Assembly (NCBI GenBank): GCA_038118725.1
Contig: JAYOIK010000001.1
Span: forward strand, 1 to 64,000
Direction: 5' to 3'
DNA from: JADHLJ01 sp038118725
GTDB taxonomy: Bacteria; Pseudomonadota; Alphaproteobacteria; Thalassobaculales; Thalassobaculaceae
Length of the DNA stretch: 64,000 bases
This document shows, piece after piece, positions 8,127-17,326 of the stretch. Positions within the stretch are counted from its first letter, which is position 1. Each line of letters starts with the position of its first letter. Below the pieces are notes generated by a model. It saw nothing but the letters and a program-made list of their open reading frames with translations, was not told where the DNA came from and made no database searches. Position numbers and translations under genes: made by a program.

Positions 8127-10895
8127 ATGACCGATAGCATTACCTTCGAACTCGACGGCAAGCAGGTTACGGCGGCGCCGGGGGAAACCATCTGGCAGGT
8201 CGCCGACCGGCTTGGCACCGAGATTCCGCATCTCTGCTACAAGCCCGCCGACAGCTATCGCGCCGACGGCAATTGCCGCGCCTGCATGGTGGAGATCGAG
8301 GGTGAGCGGACCCTGGCGGCGTCCTGTATCCGCGAGCCCGCCGAGGGCATGAAGGTCACAACCGCTTCCGAGCGGGCCAAGGCATCTCGGCGCATGGTCA
8401 TGGAACTCCTGGTCACCGATCAGCCGGCCAAGGCCGAGGCGCATGACCCGTCCTCGACCCTGTGGCGTTTCGCCGACGGAATGGAGCTTGCCGAAAGCCG
8501 TTTCCCGGTGCACGACCGGCCGACTGCTGATTCCAGCCATCCGGCGATCGCGGTCAACATGGATGCCTGTATCCAGTGCGGCCTCTGCGTGCGGGCGTGC
8601 CGCGAGGTCCAGGTGAATGACGTGATCGGTATGGCCGGTCGCGGCCCAGGGGCGCATATCGTCTTTGACCTCGGCGATGACATGGGGGCGAGCACCTGTG
8701 TCGGCTGCGGCGAGTGCGTGCAGGCCTGTCCGACCGGGGCGCTGATGCCCAAGGCCGCGCTCGATGACAAGGGCGTCTTCGCCAACGCGCCGGACCGAAC
8801 CGTCGACAGTCTTTGCCCCTATTGCGGCGTCGGCTGTCAGCTCACCTTCAACTTAAAGGAAGAGAAGATCATCTCGGTGGACGGCCGCGCTGGGCCGGCG
8901 AACCGGAGCAGGCTTTGCGTGAAGGGGCGGTATGGCTTTGACTACGTGCACAACCCCGAGCGGCTGACGGTTCCGCTGATCCGCCGCGACGATGTGCCGA
9001 AGTCGGCCTCGCTGCCGATGGACCCGGCCAATCCGTTCACCCATTTCCGCGAGGCGAGCTGGGAGGAGGCGTTGGATCGAGCCGCGTCCGGCCTCAAGAC
9101 CATCCGCGACCGCGACGGCGGATCGGCCTTGTCAGGCTTCGGATCGGCGAAGGGTTCCAACGAAGAGGCCTATCTGGTCCAGAAACTGGTGCGAACCGGT
9201 TTCGGCACCAACAATGTCGACCATTGCACACGGCTTTGCCACGCCTCGTCGGTCGCGGCCCTGATGGAGACCATCGGGTCGGGCGCCGTCACCGCGCCCT
9301 TCTCCGAGGCGACCAATGCCGACGTGATCATCGTGATCGGCGCCAACCCGACGGTGAACCACCCGGTCGCCGCGACCTTTATCAAGAACGCCGCCAAGGC
9401 CGGTTCGACCCTGATCGTCATGGACCCACGCGGCCAGGCGCTCTCCAGGCACGCGACGCATATGATCCAGTTCCGTCCGAGTTCGGACGTGGCGATGTTG
9501 AACGGGATGATCAACACGATCATCGCCGAGGGGCTATACGACCAGCAATATGTCGAGGGCTTCACCGAGGGCTTCGAGGAGTTGAAGGCCCGCACCGCCG
9601 AGTTCACGCCGGAGCGGATGGCGCCGATCTGCGGCATCGAGGCGGACCGGATCCGCGAGATGGCCCGGACCTACGCCAACGCCAAGAGCGCGATCATCTT
9701 CTGGGGCATGGGGATTTCCCAGCACACCCACGGTACCGACAACGCGCGGTGTCTGATCTCGCTGGCGCTGATCTGTGGCCATGTCGGACGGCCCGGCACC
9801 GGACTGCATCCGCTGCGTGGTCAGAATAATGTCCAGGGCGCGTCCGACGCCGGCCTGATCCCGATGTTCTATCCCGACTACAAGCCCGTCGGCGCGGACG
9901 ATCAGATCAGCCGCTGGGAAGCGTTCTGGGGCATGGAGCTTGACCACGAGAAGGGCCTGACCGTGGTCGAGATCACCAACGCCATCTACGAGGGCCGGAT
10001 CAAGGGCTGCTACATCATGGGCGAGAACCCGGCGATGTCCGACCCGGATCAGAACCACGCCCGCACCGCCCTGTCGCGGCTGGAGCATCTGGTGGTCCAG
10101 GATATCTTCCTGACCGAGACCGCCGCTTTCGCCGACGTGGTGCTGCCGGCCACGGCCTTTCCGGAAAAGGATGGGACCTTCACCAATACCGACCGCCGTG
10201 TTCAGATGGGCCGCAAGGCGATCGACCCGCCGGGTGACGCACGCCAGGATTGGTGGATTATCCAGGAAATCGCCAACCGGATCGGCCTCGACTGGAGTTA
10301 CACTGGCGCCGCCGATGTTTTCGCCGAAATGCGGATGATGATGCCGTCGCTGACGGGGATCACCTGGGAGCGACTGGAGCGCGAGAGCGCGGTGACCTAT
10401 CCCTGTGACGACGAGACATCCGACGGCCGGTCGGTGATCTTCGGGGACGGCTTCCCGACGGCTTCGGGACGGGGCAAGCTGGTACCTTGTGAGATCCTGC
10501 CACCGGACGAGATGCCGGACGCGGACTTCCCGCTGGTTCTGACCACCGGGCGGGTGCTGGAGCATTGGCATACCGGCGCCATGACCCGCCGCGCCTCGGT
10601 TCTGGATACGATCGAGCCGGAACCCTATGTCCATATTTCGCCGAGTGATCTGGTCAAGGCCGGTATCACGCCCGGTGACAAGGTCCGTGTCGCCACCAGG
10701 CGCGGCGAAATCGAGCTGTCGGCGCGTAGTGATCGCGACGTGCCGGACGGGGTGGTGTTCATTCCGTTCTGCTATGTCGAGGCGCCGGCCAACATGCTCA
10801 CCAATCCGGCGCTTGATCCCTTCGGTAAGATCCCGGAACTGAAGTTCAGCGCCGCGCGGTTGGAAAAAGTTGGAGCTGCGGTCGCGGCGGAGTAG
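8127..10895 (+). CDS. fdsA: Formate dehydrogenase alpha subunit, molybdopterin, Cys type
   Basis: The 922-residue catalytic subunit oxidises formate to CO2 at a bis-molybdopterin metal centre. The N-terminal ~80 residues are a [2Fe-2S] ferredoxin domain (CRACMVE); a NuoG-like His/Cys segment follows; two [4Fe-4S] clusters are seen in CIQCGLCVRAC and CVGCGECVQACP; then the [4Fe-4S] of the Mo domain in CPYCGVGC. The metal ligand is Cys371 in TRLCHAS, with the catalytic His next to it; no in-frame UGA is used, so it is not a selenoenzyme. The C-terminal domain has TTGRVLEHWHTGAMTRR. GGAG precedes the start. No fdhD, fdsC or fdsD gene is adjacent. Confidence 0.93.
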   Translation: MTDSITFELDGKQVTAAPGETIWQVADRLGTEIPHLCYKPADSYRADGNCRACMVEIEGERTLAASCIREPAEGMKVTTASERAKASRRMVMELLVTDQPAKAEAHDPSSTLWRFADGMELAESRFPVHDRPTADSSHPAIAVNMDACIQCGLCVRACREVQVNDVIGMAGRGPGAHIVFDLGDDMGASTCVGCGECVQACPTGALMPKAALDDKGVFANAPDRTVDSLCPYCGVGCQLTFNLKEEKIISVDGRAGPANRSRLCVKGRYGFDYVHNPERLTVPLIRRDDVPKSASLPMDPANPFTHFREASWEEALDRAASGLKTIRDRDGGSALSGFGSAKGSNEEAYLVQKLVRTGFGTNNVDHCTRLCHASSVAALMETIGSGAVTAPFSEATNADVIIVIGANPTVNHPVAATFIKNAAKAGSTLIVMDPRGQALSRHATHMIQFRPSSDVAMLNGMINTIIAEGLYDQQYVEGFTEGFEELKARTAEFTPERMAPICGIEADRIREMARTYANAKSAIIFWGMGISQHTHGTDNARCLISLALICGHVGRPGTGLHPLRGQNNVQGASDAGLIPMFYPDYKPVGADDQISRWEAFWGMELDHEKGLTVVEITNAIYEGRIKGCYIMGENPAMSDPDQNHARTALSRLEHLVVQDIFLTETAAFADVVLPATAFPEKDGTFTNTDRRVQMGRKAIDPPGDARQDWWIIQEIANRIGLDWSYTGAADVFAEMRMMMPSLTGITWERLERESAVTYPCDDETSDGRSVIFGDGFPTASGRGKLVPCEILPPDEMPDADFPLVLTTGRVLEHWHTGAMTRRASVLDTIEPEPYVHISPSDLVKAGITPGDKVRVATRRGEIELSARSDRDVPDGVVFIPFCYVEAPANMLTNPALDPFGKIPELKFSAARLEKVGAAVAAE

Positions 10896-10900
10896 GGGCT

Positions 10901-11857
10901 CTAGACCGTTTTTCGCGGCGCCGGGATTGGGGTGGATTTAACCTCGCTCCAGGCGCGAAACAGGCTCGCCCCGATCGCCGAGACACAAAAGGCGATGACG
11001 CAGATCAGCGTCGGTCCGGAGAACTGCAACCGGCCATCGATCTGTTGAAAGGCGAACACAGATACCGGACCGAGCGCGCGAATGACGTTCACCGCCAAGG
11101 GCGAGGCGCGAGCAATTCCCAATTGTATCACATAGGCGGGAATGACGATCAGCGCGAAGGCGGTGCCGGTCAGCAGGAGCAAGCCTTGGGCGGTGTCCGG
11201 TGACAGGGGCGGACCGATCGCCGCCTCGAAGCCCATGGCGGCGGCCAGGGTTATCAAAAACCGGGTCCCTGTAACCGCGTTCGAGCTTGCGCCTTGGTCA
11301 TTGAACCAGCGCGCGATCATGTGGCTGATGGTGATCATCGCTCCGCCCACCACGACGGCGGCGAGGGCCGCGGATTGAACGACCAGATCGGTGGTGGCGA
11401 GACCAGATCGATTGCTCAACACCACGATGGCGAGTGCGGCGAGCGACGAGGCGATGCCGAAATAGCACAACCACTCCAAAACATGAGGGCGCGCCCGGGT
11501 CGCGGTCCAGCCGCGCGCCTCTATCACCAGGACGGTGATCGGTCCGATCCCGTTGTAAAGCGTCGCGACCACCGCCGGCTCGAGAAACTTCAGGCCAAAA
11601 AAGAATGACAGCCAGGCGATCGCGGTCGTCGCGTTCAAGGCTAGGAAGGCGAGGGGACGAGCGGCGAGGATCTTGATGTCGCCGCCGCGTTGAAAAAGCG
11701 TGAGCGCGACGAAGAATATCGTGCAGGCCCCGAAGGCGAGACTGGCGACAAGGAAGACGCTGACGGATTGAAAGACATTGCCGAAGAGCGCGTCTCGAAC
11801 GCCTTGGGAGATCGCGAAAAACAAGAGGCAAAGAAGGCCGACCGCGGATGTGGACAT
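10901..11857 (-). CDS. EamA/DMT family inner-membrane transporter
   Basis: The 318-residue protein is almost entirely hydrophobic, with about ten predicted membrane segments arranged as two EamA repeats (first from about residue 5, second from about residue 160). Runs such as AVGLLCLLFFAISQG and LIVIPAYVIQLGIA are typical. Proteins of this superfamily export metabolites or amino acids; the substrate is unknown. It converges on fdsA with only 5 nt between the stops. A hydrophilic Arg/Lys-rich tail ends the protein. Confidence 0.82.
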   Translation of the reverse strand: MSTSAVGLLCLLFFAISQGVRDALFGNVFQSVSVFLVASLAFGACTIFFVALTLFQRGGDIKILAARPLAFLALNATTAIAWLSFFFGLKFLEPAVVATLYNGIGPITVLVIEARGWTATRARPHVLEWLCYFGIASSLAALAIVVLSNRSGLATTDLVVQSAALAAVVVGGAMITISHMIARWFNDQGASSNAVTGTRFLITLAAAMGFEAAIGPPLSPDTAQGLLLLTGTAFALIVIPAYVIQLGIARASPLAVNVIRALGPVSVFAFQQIDGRLQFSGPTLICVIAFCVSAIGASLFRAWSEVKSTPIPAPRKTV

Positions 11858-11954
11858 GGATACTTCCCCTGCTATGACGCATGTCAGTATCGGCGGATCA
11901 GGTTGGCCCGCTTATCCGTTCCTTGCTCCCGAACCGGGTTACACTCGCGAAAAT

Positions 11955-13370
11955 TCATACTTCCGGGCCGCGAAGATGCCACTCGGTGGCGATCTCGAAG
12001 GCCAGCGCCGCGCGGACGACCTTGGCTTCGTCGCGGGGTTTGCCATGGATCATCAGGCCGATCGGCAGACCGCGCTCGTCGAAACCGCAGGTGACAGAGA
12101 TCGCGCAGAGCCCGAGGAGGTTGCCGATCACGGTGTTCCGCGAATAGCGGGCGTTCCAGTACTGGTAACTCTCCTCGCTGGCGTCGACCTCGGCGAGGGG
12201 CCGGGCCGTGCTCGGTGTGGTGGCGGTGATAAACACGTCGATATCGGCGAGCGCGTGCTCGGTTTCCTCGGCAAGCGCGGCGGTGGCGCGGCGCGCGCGA
12301 AGGTAATCCACGCCGGAAATCGATCTTCCCTCGGCGAGCCGGAACTCCAGGGTCGGATCATAGGCCTCGAAACCGGGCAGGCGCTCCTCATGGGCCAGCG
12401 CGGCCTCGACGCTGCTGATCCGAAGCCTGGGATTGGCTTCCATGGCGCGGCGGGCTTCGGGCATCGCGAGGCGCCGGACATGCGCGCCGAGGCCGGCGAG
12501 GATTTCCGCCGCTGTCTCGATCGCGGCGGTGACCTCGGAGTCCTGATCCTCGATGAAAAGACCCTCGGCCAAGCCGACGCGAAGACCGTCGGCGCCGGCG
12601 TCAAGCTCGCCGAGTAGGTCCTGGCGAACGGCGGGTCGAGTCATCGGGTCGCGGGGATCGGCGCCGTGCAGCGCCTGGTGAACCAGCGCGGCGCCCCGGA
12701 CCGAGCGGGTAAGGGGGCCGACGGAGTCCAGCGTTTCGCTCAACGGGAAGACTCCGGCCCGGCTGACCTGGGAGACGGTGGGTTTCAGGCCGACGGTTCC
12801 GCAGAGACCGGCGGGGATACGGATCGACCCTCCGGTATCCGTGCCGAGTGCCATGGGAACCATCCCGGCCGCGACGGCGGCGGCCGAGCCGCTACTGGAC
12901 CCGCCGGGGACATGATGCTCTCGCCCCCACGGGTTGCGTGGGGTCCCCTGGGCGCGGTTCACGCCCGGCGCGCCGAGGGCGAACTGCACGGTGTTGGTCT
13001 TTCCCATCAGCACCATGCCGGCTCGGCGCAGACGTTCGACCACCGTGGCGTCTTTGTCGGGAACATTGTTCAGCATCCCGTTTGAGCCGGCGGTGGTCGG
13101 CAGGCCGGCCACGTCGATGATATCCTTGGCGGCGAAGGGAATGCCGTGCAGCGGCCCCGCGTCGGCCCCCGAGGCGAGCGCGAGTTCCGAGGCCCGCGCC
13201 GCTTCCAATGCCCGCTCTCGCGGGAGGAGACGAAAGGCGTTAAGCGTTGGGTTCAAGGCCTCGGCGCGGTCCAAAAAATGCTCCATCAAGCTCACGGGTG
13301 AAAGTGTTCCGTCGTGGATGCGCGCGGAGAGCACCTCGATGGGCTGCCAGTGCAAGTCGGTATCGGCCAT
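11955..13370 (-). CDS. Amidase (amidase signature family)
   Basis: This 471-residue hydrolase of C-N bonds carries the full Ser-cisSer-Lys triad: Lys82 in GIPFAAKDIID, a Ser in GGSSSGSA near 158-160, and nucleophile Ser182 in GTDTGGSIRIPA. The length and organisation match standalone amidases related to GatA. No gatC or gatB neighbours are present, so a role in tRNA amidation is unlikely. It lies 25 nt downstream of the MetX-like gene in the minus direction and is probably co-transcribed with it. The amide substrate is unknown. Confidence 0.88.
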   Translation of the reverse strand: MADTDLHWQPIEVLSARIHDGTLSPVSLMEHFLDRAEALNPTLNAFRLLPRERALEAARASELALASGADAGPLHGIPFAAKDIIDVAGLPTTAGSNGMLNNVPDKDATVVERLRRAGMVLMGKTNTVQFALGAPGVNRAQGTPRNPWGREHHVPGGSSSGSAAAVAAGMVPMALGTDTGGSIRIPAGLCGTVGLKPTVSQVSRAGVFPLSETLDSVGPLTRSVRGAALVHQALHGADPRDPMTRPAVRQDLLGELDAGADGLRVGLAEGLFIEDQDSEVTAAIETAAEILAGLGAHVRRLAMPEARRAMEANPRLRISSVEAALAHEERLPGFEAYDPTLEFRLAEGRSISGVDYLRARRATAALAEETEHALADIDVFITATTPSTARPLAEVDASEESYQYWNARYSRNTVIGNLLGLCAISVTCGFDERGLPIGLMIHGKPRDEAKVVRAALAFEIATEWHLRGPEV

Positions 13371-13395
13371 GTCTGTTTACCTCCGGAGCTGGGAC

Positions 13396-14409
13396 CTAGT
13401 CGTTCAAGAGGTCGTTCACGGCCTGACGGATCACCGCCTCATCCGCTGGGTTCAGCAGTGGATTGCCGGCCCGATGGCCCCAGATCGACTCGATCTCGCG
13501 CAATTCGCCGTTCGGCATCTCGGCGGTCTCGACGGCGCTGTCATGGGTGGTGAAGTAGAGATCCGTCGAGGACGGCATGATGATCGAGCGCGCGGTGATC
13601 GCGCCGAGCGCCTTGTTGAGATCGCCATTGTATAGCGGGTTGTTGCTGATATCCGCGCGCATCCATGTATCGATGCTGCCGACCAAATCATCGGCGTTCC
13701 GGCGCAGGAAATTGCCTTCCCATCCGCGCACCAGCCAGTCTTCCAGCGAGCTGAACCCGACATCGGCCCAGGCCTTTTCGCGGTAGAAGGCCTGGCTCAT
13801 GGCCCAGCCCGCGTAAACCCGTCCGAAGGCGCGTTGGCTGGTGACCGGACGCTCCCTGAAATAAGACCCGGTCCAGGAGGCGTCGGCGGTCAGTGTCGCG
13901 CGAATGCCTTCCAGAAAAACCTTGTTGTGCTCGGACGTCCGGGCGCTTGTACAGAGCGCGCAGATCCTTTCGACCCGGTCCGGGAAGATCGCTCCCCAAT
14001 GCAGGGCCTGCTGGCCGCCCATGGACCAGCCGTAAACCATGGCCAGACGCTCGACGCCGAACACCTCCTCGACCAGACGTTTTTGCGCGTGAACGTTGTC
14101 CCATTGAGTGAACACCGGAAACCGTCCGTGGTTGAGCGGTTCCGGCAGATTACTGGGGCTGGTGGAGAGGCCATTGGTGAACATGTTCGGGATCACGATG
14201 AACCACCGCGACGGATCGAGAATCCGGTCCTCGCCGATCAGCCATTCGATATCCATGTGCTGGGCGCCGAAGGAGGTCGGATAGAGGATCATGTTCGAAC
14301 GATCGGGCGCCAGGGTTCCGTAAGTCTTGTAGGCGAGCCGCAGGTTCGGAACCGTCTTACCCAGTTGCAGCGCGGTCGGGCCGAGGTCGAAAACGTCATA
14401 TTCCGGCAT
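13396..14409 (-). CDS. MetX-like alpha/beta hydrolase (homoserine acetyltransferase family)
   Basis: The 337-residue protein belongs to the homoserine O-acetyltransferase-like alpha/beta-hydrolase group. It has the nucleophile elbow YGWSMGGQQ, an Asp in the SSTDLYF strand region and a C-terminal HRAGNP that supplies the His. I used the ATG at 14409 (MPEYDVFDLG). Extending upstream to 14565 would run through the repeat element at 14496-14615 and is rejected. No metW or other methionine gene is near and an amidase follows, so hydrolysis or acyl transfer on another substrate is as likely as methionine synthesis. Confidence 0.75.
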   Translation of the reverse strand: MPEYDVFDLGPTALQLGKTVPNLRLAYKTYGTLAPDRSNMILYPTSFGAQHMDIEWLIGEDRILDPSRWFIVIPNMFTNGLSTSPSNLPEPLNHGRFPVFTQWDNVHAQKRLVEEVFGVERLAMVYGWSMGGQQALHWGAIFPDRVERICALCTSARTSEHNKVFLEGIRATLTADASWTGSYFRERPVTSQRAFGRVYAGWAMSQAFYREKAWADVGFSSLEDWLVRGWEGNFLRRNADDLVGSIDTWMRADISNNPLYNGDLNKALGAITARSIIMPSSTDLYFTTHDSAVETAEMPNGELREIESIWGHRAGNPLLNPADEAVIRQAVNDLLND

Positions 14410-14495
14410 CTTGGTCTCCGGTGAAGGTGTGCTGCGTGGAACTTTAGCGGCTCGTCGGGGTTGGTGACCAATGATTTGGCCAACGCGCGATGGGC

Positions 14496-14615
14496 GGACC
14501 CTTCGAGATCCTGGATCAGGCCCAGGACAGGCGACCCTTCGGGTCTCCTCCGGGTGAGAGATCATAGTGCGGCACTCACCCTGAGGGATCGCGAAGCGAT
14601 CGTCTCGAAGGGTCC
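14496..14615. repeat. Intergenic inverted-repeat element, type C
   Basis: Terminal arms GGACCCTTCGAGA (14496-14508) and TCTCGAAGGGTCC (14603-14615) are perfect 13-bp complements. Inner segments CTCCGGGTGAG and CTCACCCTGAG also pair. A second copy lies at 55360-55457. It fills most of the 328-nt divergent gap between the MetX-like gene and the MFS gene, so it may affect both promoters. Confidence 0.82.
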
Positions 14616-14737
14616 TCTAAAAATTGACATTGGGAGTCGGGCGATCATTCCCGAGAGCGACGGTCTGCCGTAAAAGGGACATCCAAGGTCGACGTCTCGC
14701 CCGCAACGGGGCCGAGGCCGGGAGGAACGGGGCGGCG

Positions 14738-15943
14738 ATGCGTGAATTGTTGAAGTCGAAAGTCGCCGTCGCGCTGCCGACCATGCTCGGAATCCAGTCC
14801 TTCGGGATGATGTGCGGCTATGCCTCGGCGGTGGTCGCGGTCCAGGCGTCGGCGGATCTCGGTGTCGAGGCGACGAGCATCGGGCTGTTTACCGCTGTTA
14901 TGTATATTCTAGGCATGGTCTCCGGTCTGGCGTCCGGCGGGTTGTTGTCGCGGTACGGAGCCATCCGGATCTGTCAGGTCGCGCTGCTCGCCTGCGCCGG
15001 CGCCATGGTCATGGTCGGGACGATCGCGACCTGGCAGGCCGCGCTGCTGGCCGCCGCGTTGATCGGCTTCGCGTTGGGGACGGTCAATCCCGCCGGCTCT
15101 CGTGTTCTCGCCCGCCATTCACCGCCACGTTGGCAGCCGCTGATTTTTTCGGTCAAACAAACCAGCACACCGATCGGCGGTATGCTTGCGGGTCTGCTGT
15201 TGCCGCCCTTGATGGCGCTTTATGACTGGCGGCTCGCCGTCATCGCGATCGCCGCGATCCCGTTTCTGACGATGCTCGCGGTTCAACCCTTGCGGGCCGG
15301 GCTCGATGATGACCGGGATCCCTCCTTTCGCGTCACCTGGTCCGGTCTGGCGGATTCCCTGCGGGTGGTGTTCGAGAGCCGGTCACTGCTGATACTGGCC
15401 GTGGCGGGCGGACTTTATACTTTCGTGCAGATGGGGATCCTTACCTATATCGTGGTCTTTCTCGAGCAGGAACACGGGCTCGGCAACGCCGTGGCGGGTG
15501 GCGTTTTCGCGATCATTCACGCAACCGCGATACCGGGTCGGATCTTCTGGGGCTTGATCGCCGGCAGGAGGCTAACGGCCTGGATACTGCTGGGGCTTAT
15601 CGGGATATTGATGGCGGCGAGCATCATCGCCGTCGCCGCGTTTACGCCCGCGTGGCCGTTCTGGCTGGTCGTCCTGGTCGCAACACTATTGGGGGTGAGC
15701 ACCAATGGGGTGCTGGGGCTCTGGTTTTCCGAGTTCGCCCGTCTGGCGCCGCCTGGCAAGGTCGCGGATGCCGCGGGTGGTGGCCAGTTCTTCCTGTATC
15801 TCGGCATCACCACCGGGCCCCCGATCTTCGGCGCGATCGTGGTTCACGGCGGCGGATACGCAAACGCCTTTCACGTGATCGCGGGGTTGGCTCTGGTGAC
15901 CGGTATACTGTTGCTGTTCACTTGGCGGCGTGGTCGCGCCTAG
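14738..15943 (+). CDS. MFS transporter
   Basis: A 401-residue polytopic membrane protein with about twelve hydrophobic segments split into two halves by a hydrophilic loop near residue 190 (RAGLDDDRDPSFR). The first-half loop SGGLLSRYGAIR resembles the MFS signature between helices 2 and 3. The ATG at 14738 is chosen because GGGAGG lies upstream and the first helix then starts promptly. The in-frame extension to 14624 begins inside the border of the repeat element. Substrate unknown. No regulator gene adjoins it. Confidence 0.85.
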   Translation: MRELLKSKVAVALPTMLGIQSFGMMCGYASAVVAVQASADLGVEATSIGLFTAVMYILGMVSGLASGGLLSRYGAIRICQVALLACAGAMVMVGTIATWQAALLAAALIGFALGTVNPAGSRVLARHSPPRWQPLIFSVKQTSTPIGGMLAGLLLPPLMALYDWRLAVIAIAAIPFLTMLAVQPLRAGLDDDRDPSFRVTWSGLADSLRVVFESRSLLILAVAGGLYTFVQMGILTYIVVFLEQEHGLGNAVAGGVFAIIHATAIPGRIFWGLIAGRRLTAWILLGLIGILMAASIIAVAAFTPAWPFWLVVLVATLLGVSTNGVLGLWFSEFARLAPPGKVADAAGGGQFFLYLGITTGPPIFGAIVVHGGGYANAFHVIAGLALVTGILLLFTWRRGRA

Positions 15944-16027
15944 CGCCGGGGCGCTTGCATCACCGAGGCGATTAAGAGACAAACCACGCGGCCTAAGTCT
16001 GGGCCGAACATTCCAAGGGGGGCTTGC

Positions 16028-17020
16028 ATGCGCGCCGTTGTTTGCCGGGAATTCGGCCATTATCGAAACCTGAAGGTCGAAACCGTTGATGCTCCGACGC
16101 CGGGGGCGGGCGAGATCGCGATCGACGTCAAGGCGACGGCGGTCAGCTTCGCCAACATTCTGCAAATCGCCGGCAAGCATCAGAACAAGGCGATCCCGCC
16201 CTTTACCCCGGGCGCGGAGGTGTCCGGCGTTGTCGCGTCGATCGGCGCGGATGTATCGGGCTTCGCGCCGGGGGACCGCGTGATCGCCGCGGTAACCAAT
16301 GGCGGGCATGCCGAACGGGTGGTCGCTCGCCAGGATCTTACCTTCAAGATGCCTGATCGGATGAGCTTCGCCGAGGGAACCGTGTTCCCCTCGATCCTGG
16401 CGACATCCTACGCGGGGGTGGCGATCGAGGGGCGGCTCGAGGCGGGGGAGACCCTGCTGGTTCATGGCGCCGCCGGAGCGACAGGCATGGCGGCGGTGCA
16501 GATCGGTCGGGCCCTTGGCGCGGTGGTGATCGCTTGCGCCAGCACCGAGGAAAAGCGGGCCGCCGCGATCCGCGCCGGCGCCGATCATGTCCTGCCGTCC
16601 GGGGAGTTTCGCGACCGTGTGCTGGAATTGACCGGTGGCCGAGGCGCCGACGTGATTTTCGATCCGGTGGGCGGCGATGTCTTTGCCCAGTCCCTGCGTT
16701 GTATCGCGCCGGAGGGGCGCCTGTTGGTGATCGGTTTCGCGTCCGGCGACATCCCCCAGGTTCCGGCGAATATCGCGCTGGTCAAGCATATCGCGGTGAT
16801 CGGGGTCTATTGGGGTTATTACATGGGCTGGGCCAAGCTGGCGCCAAGCGAGAAGGCCAAGCGCAAGCTCGCGCAATGCTTCGCCGATCTGTTCAAGCTT
16901 TACGAGGCCGGCAAGATCGAGCCACAGGTGCATGACACCCTGCCGCTGGACCAATTCGCCGACGCGCTCGATATCGTCGACCAGCGGCGCGCCGTGGGCA
17001 AGGTCGTGCTGCTGACTTAG
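16028..17020 (+). CDS. NADPH:quinone oxidoreductase-like MDR enzyme
   Basis: A zinc-free medium-chain dehydrogenase/reductase of 330 residues. The N-terminal GroES-like part contains TPGAEVSGVV, and the Rossmann domain holds HGAAGATGMAAVQIGRALGA and later GADHVLPSG. The absence of structural-zinc cysteines fits the quinone oxidoreductase/Qor group, which reduces quinones or enones with NADPH. AAGGGGGG precedes the start. It stands alone between the MFS gene and a repeat-rich gap. Confidence 0.87.
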   Translation: MRAVVCREFGHYRNLKVETVDAPTPGAGEIAIDVKATAVSFANILQIAGKHQNKAIPPFTPGAEVSGVVASIGADVSGFAPGDRVIAAVTNGGHAERVVARQDLTFKMPDRMSFAEGTVFPSILATSYAGVAIEGRLEAGETLLVHGAAGATGMAAVQIGRALGAVVIACASTEEKRAAAIRAGADHVLPSGEFRDRVLELTGGRGADVIFDPVGGDVFAQSLRCIAPEGRLLVIGFASGDIPQVPANIALVKHIAVIGVYWGYYMGWAKLAPSEKAKRKLAQCFADLFKLYEAGKIEPQVHDTLPLDQFADALDIVDQRRAVGKVVLLT

Positions 17021-17074
17021 CGTCACTCACCCCGAGCGTCCGTCACGACGAAAAGCCGGCGGCAAAAGCTCTTG

Positions 17075-17201
17075 CCTCCGCAAGGGCGGCGGGAACTTGG
17101 GGCAGGATATCTTGGGTAGCGAGGGCTGGGAGTTGTCGAGGGAAGACGGGACGTTGGTCACCTCTCTCCCGCCCTTCCACCGATCGTTGCCCTTGCGAAG
17201 G
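17075..17201. repeat. Imperfect inverted repeat in a 306-nt gap
   Basis: CCTCCGCAAGGGC (17075-17087) and GCCCTTGCGAAGG (17189-17201) are complementary at 12 of 13 positions, about the same size as the other intergenic elements. A small AGATC/GATCT hairpin lies near 17290-17306 with a core TCGAAG. No gene is supported in 17021-17326; a 77-codon open frame there is repeat-derived. Confidence 0.5.
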
Positions 17202-17326
17202 TTAGCGTTCTTGGCGAGAACGACAACAGCGCCGCGGCGGTTCCGAACTTCATGGAGGCGCGTGCCGTCGCCTGTCCTGGGTGAGTTCAGAGATCTCGAA
17301 GGATCTTTGTGCGTTATCCCAACAGT

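Noticed and set aside
7690..8130. 146-codon frame between the formate dehydrogenase genes
   Set aside because: It is composed of the two inverted-repeat elements; not a gene.
8127..10895. Selenocysteine formate dehydrogenase
   Set aside because: The metal-ligand position is an ordinary Cys codon (TGC at 9237-9239), with no in-frame TGA.
14410..14737. SAM riboswitch upstream of the MetX-like gene
   Set aside because: The leader consists of a repeat element; no SAM-II or SAM-I-like core is visible.
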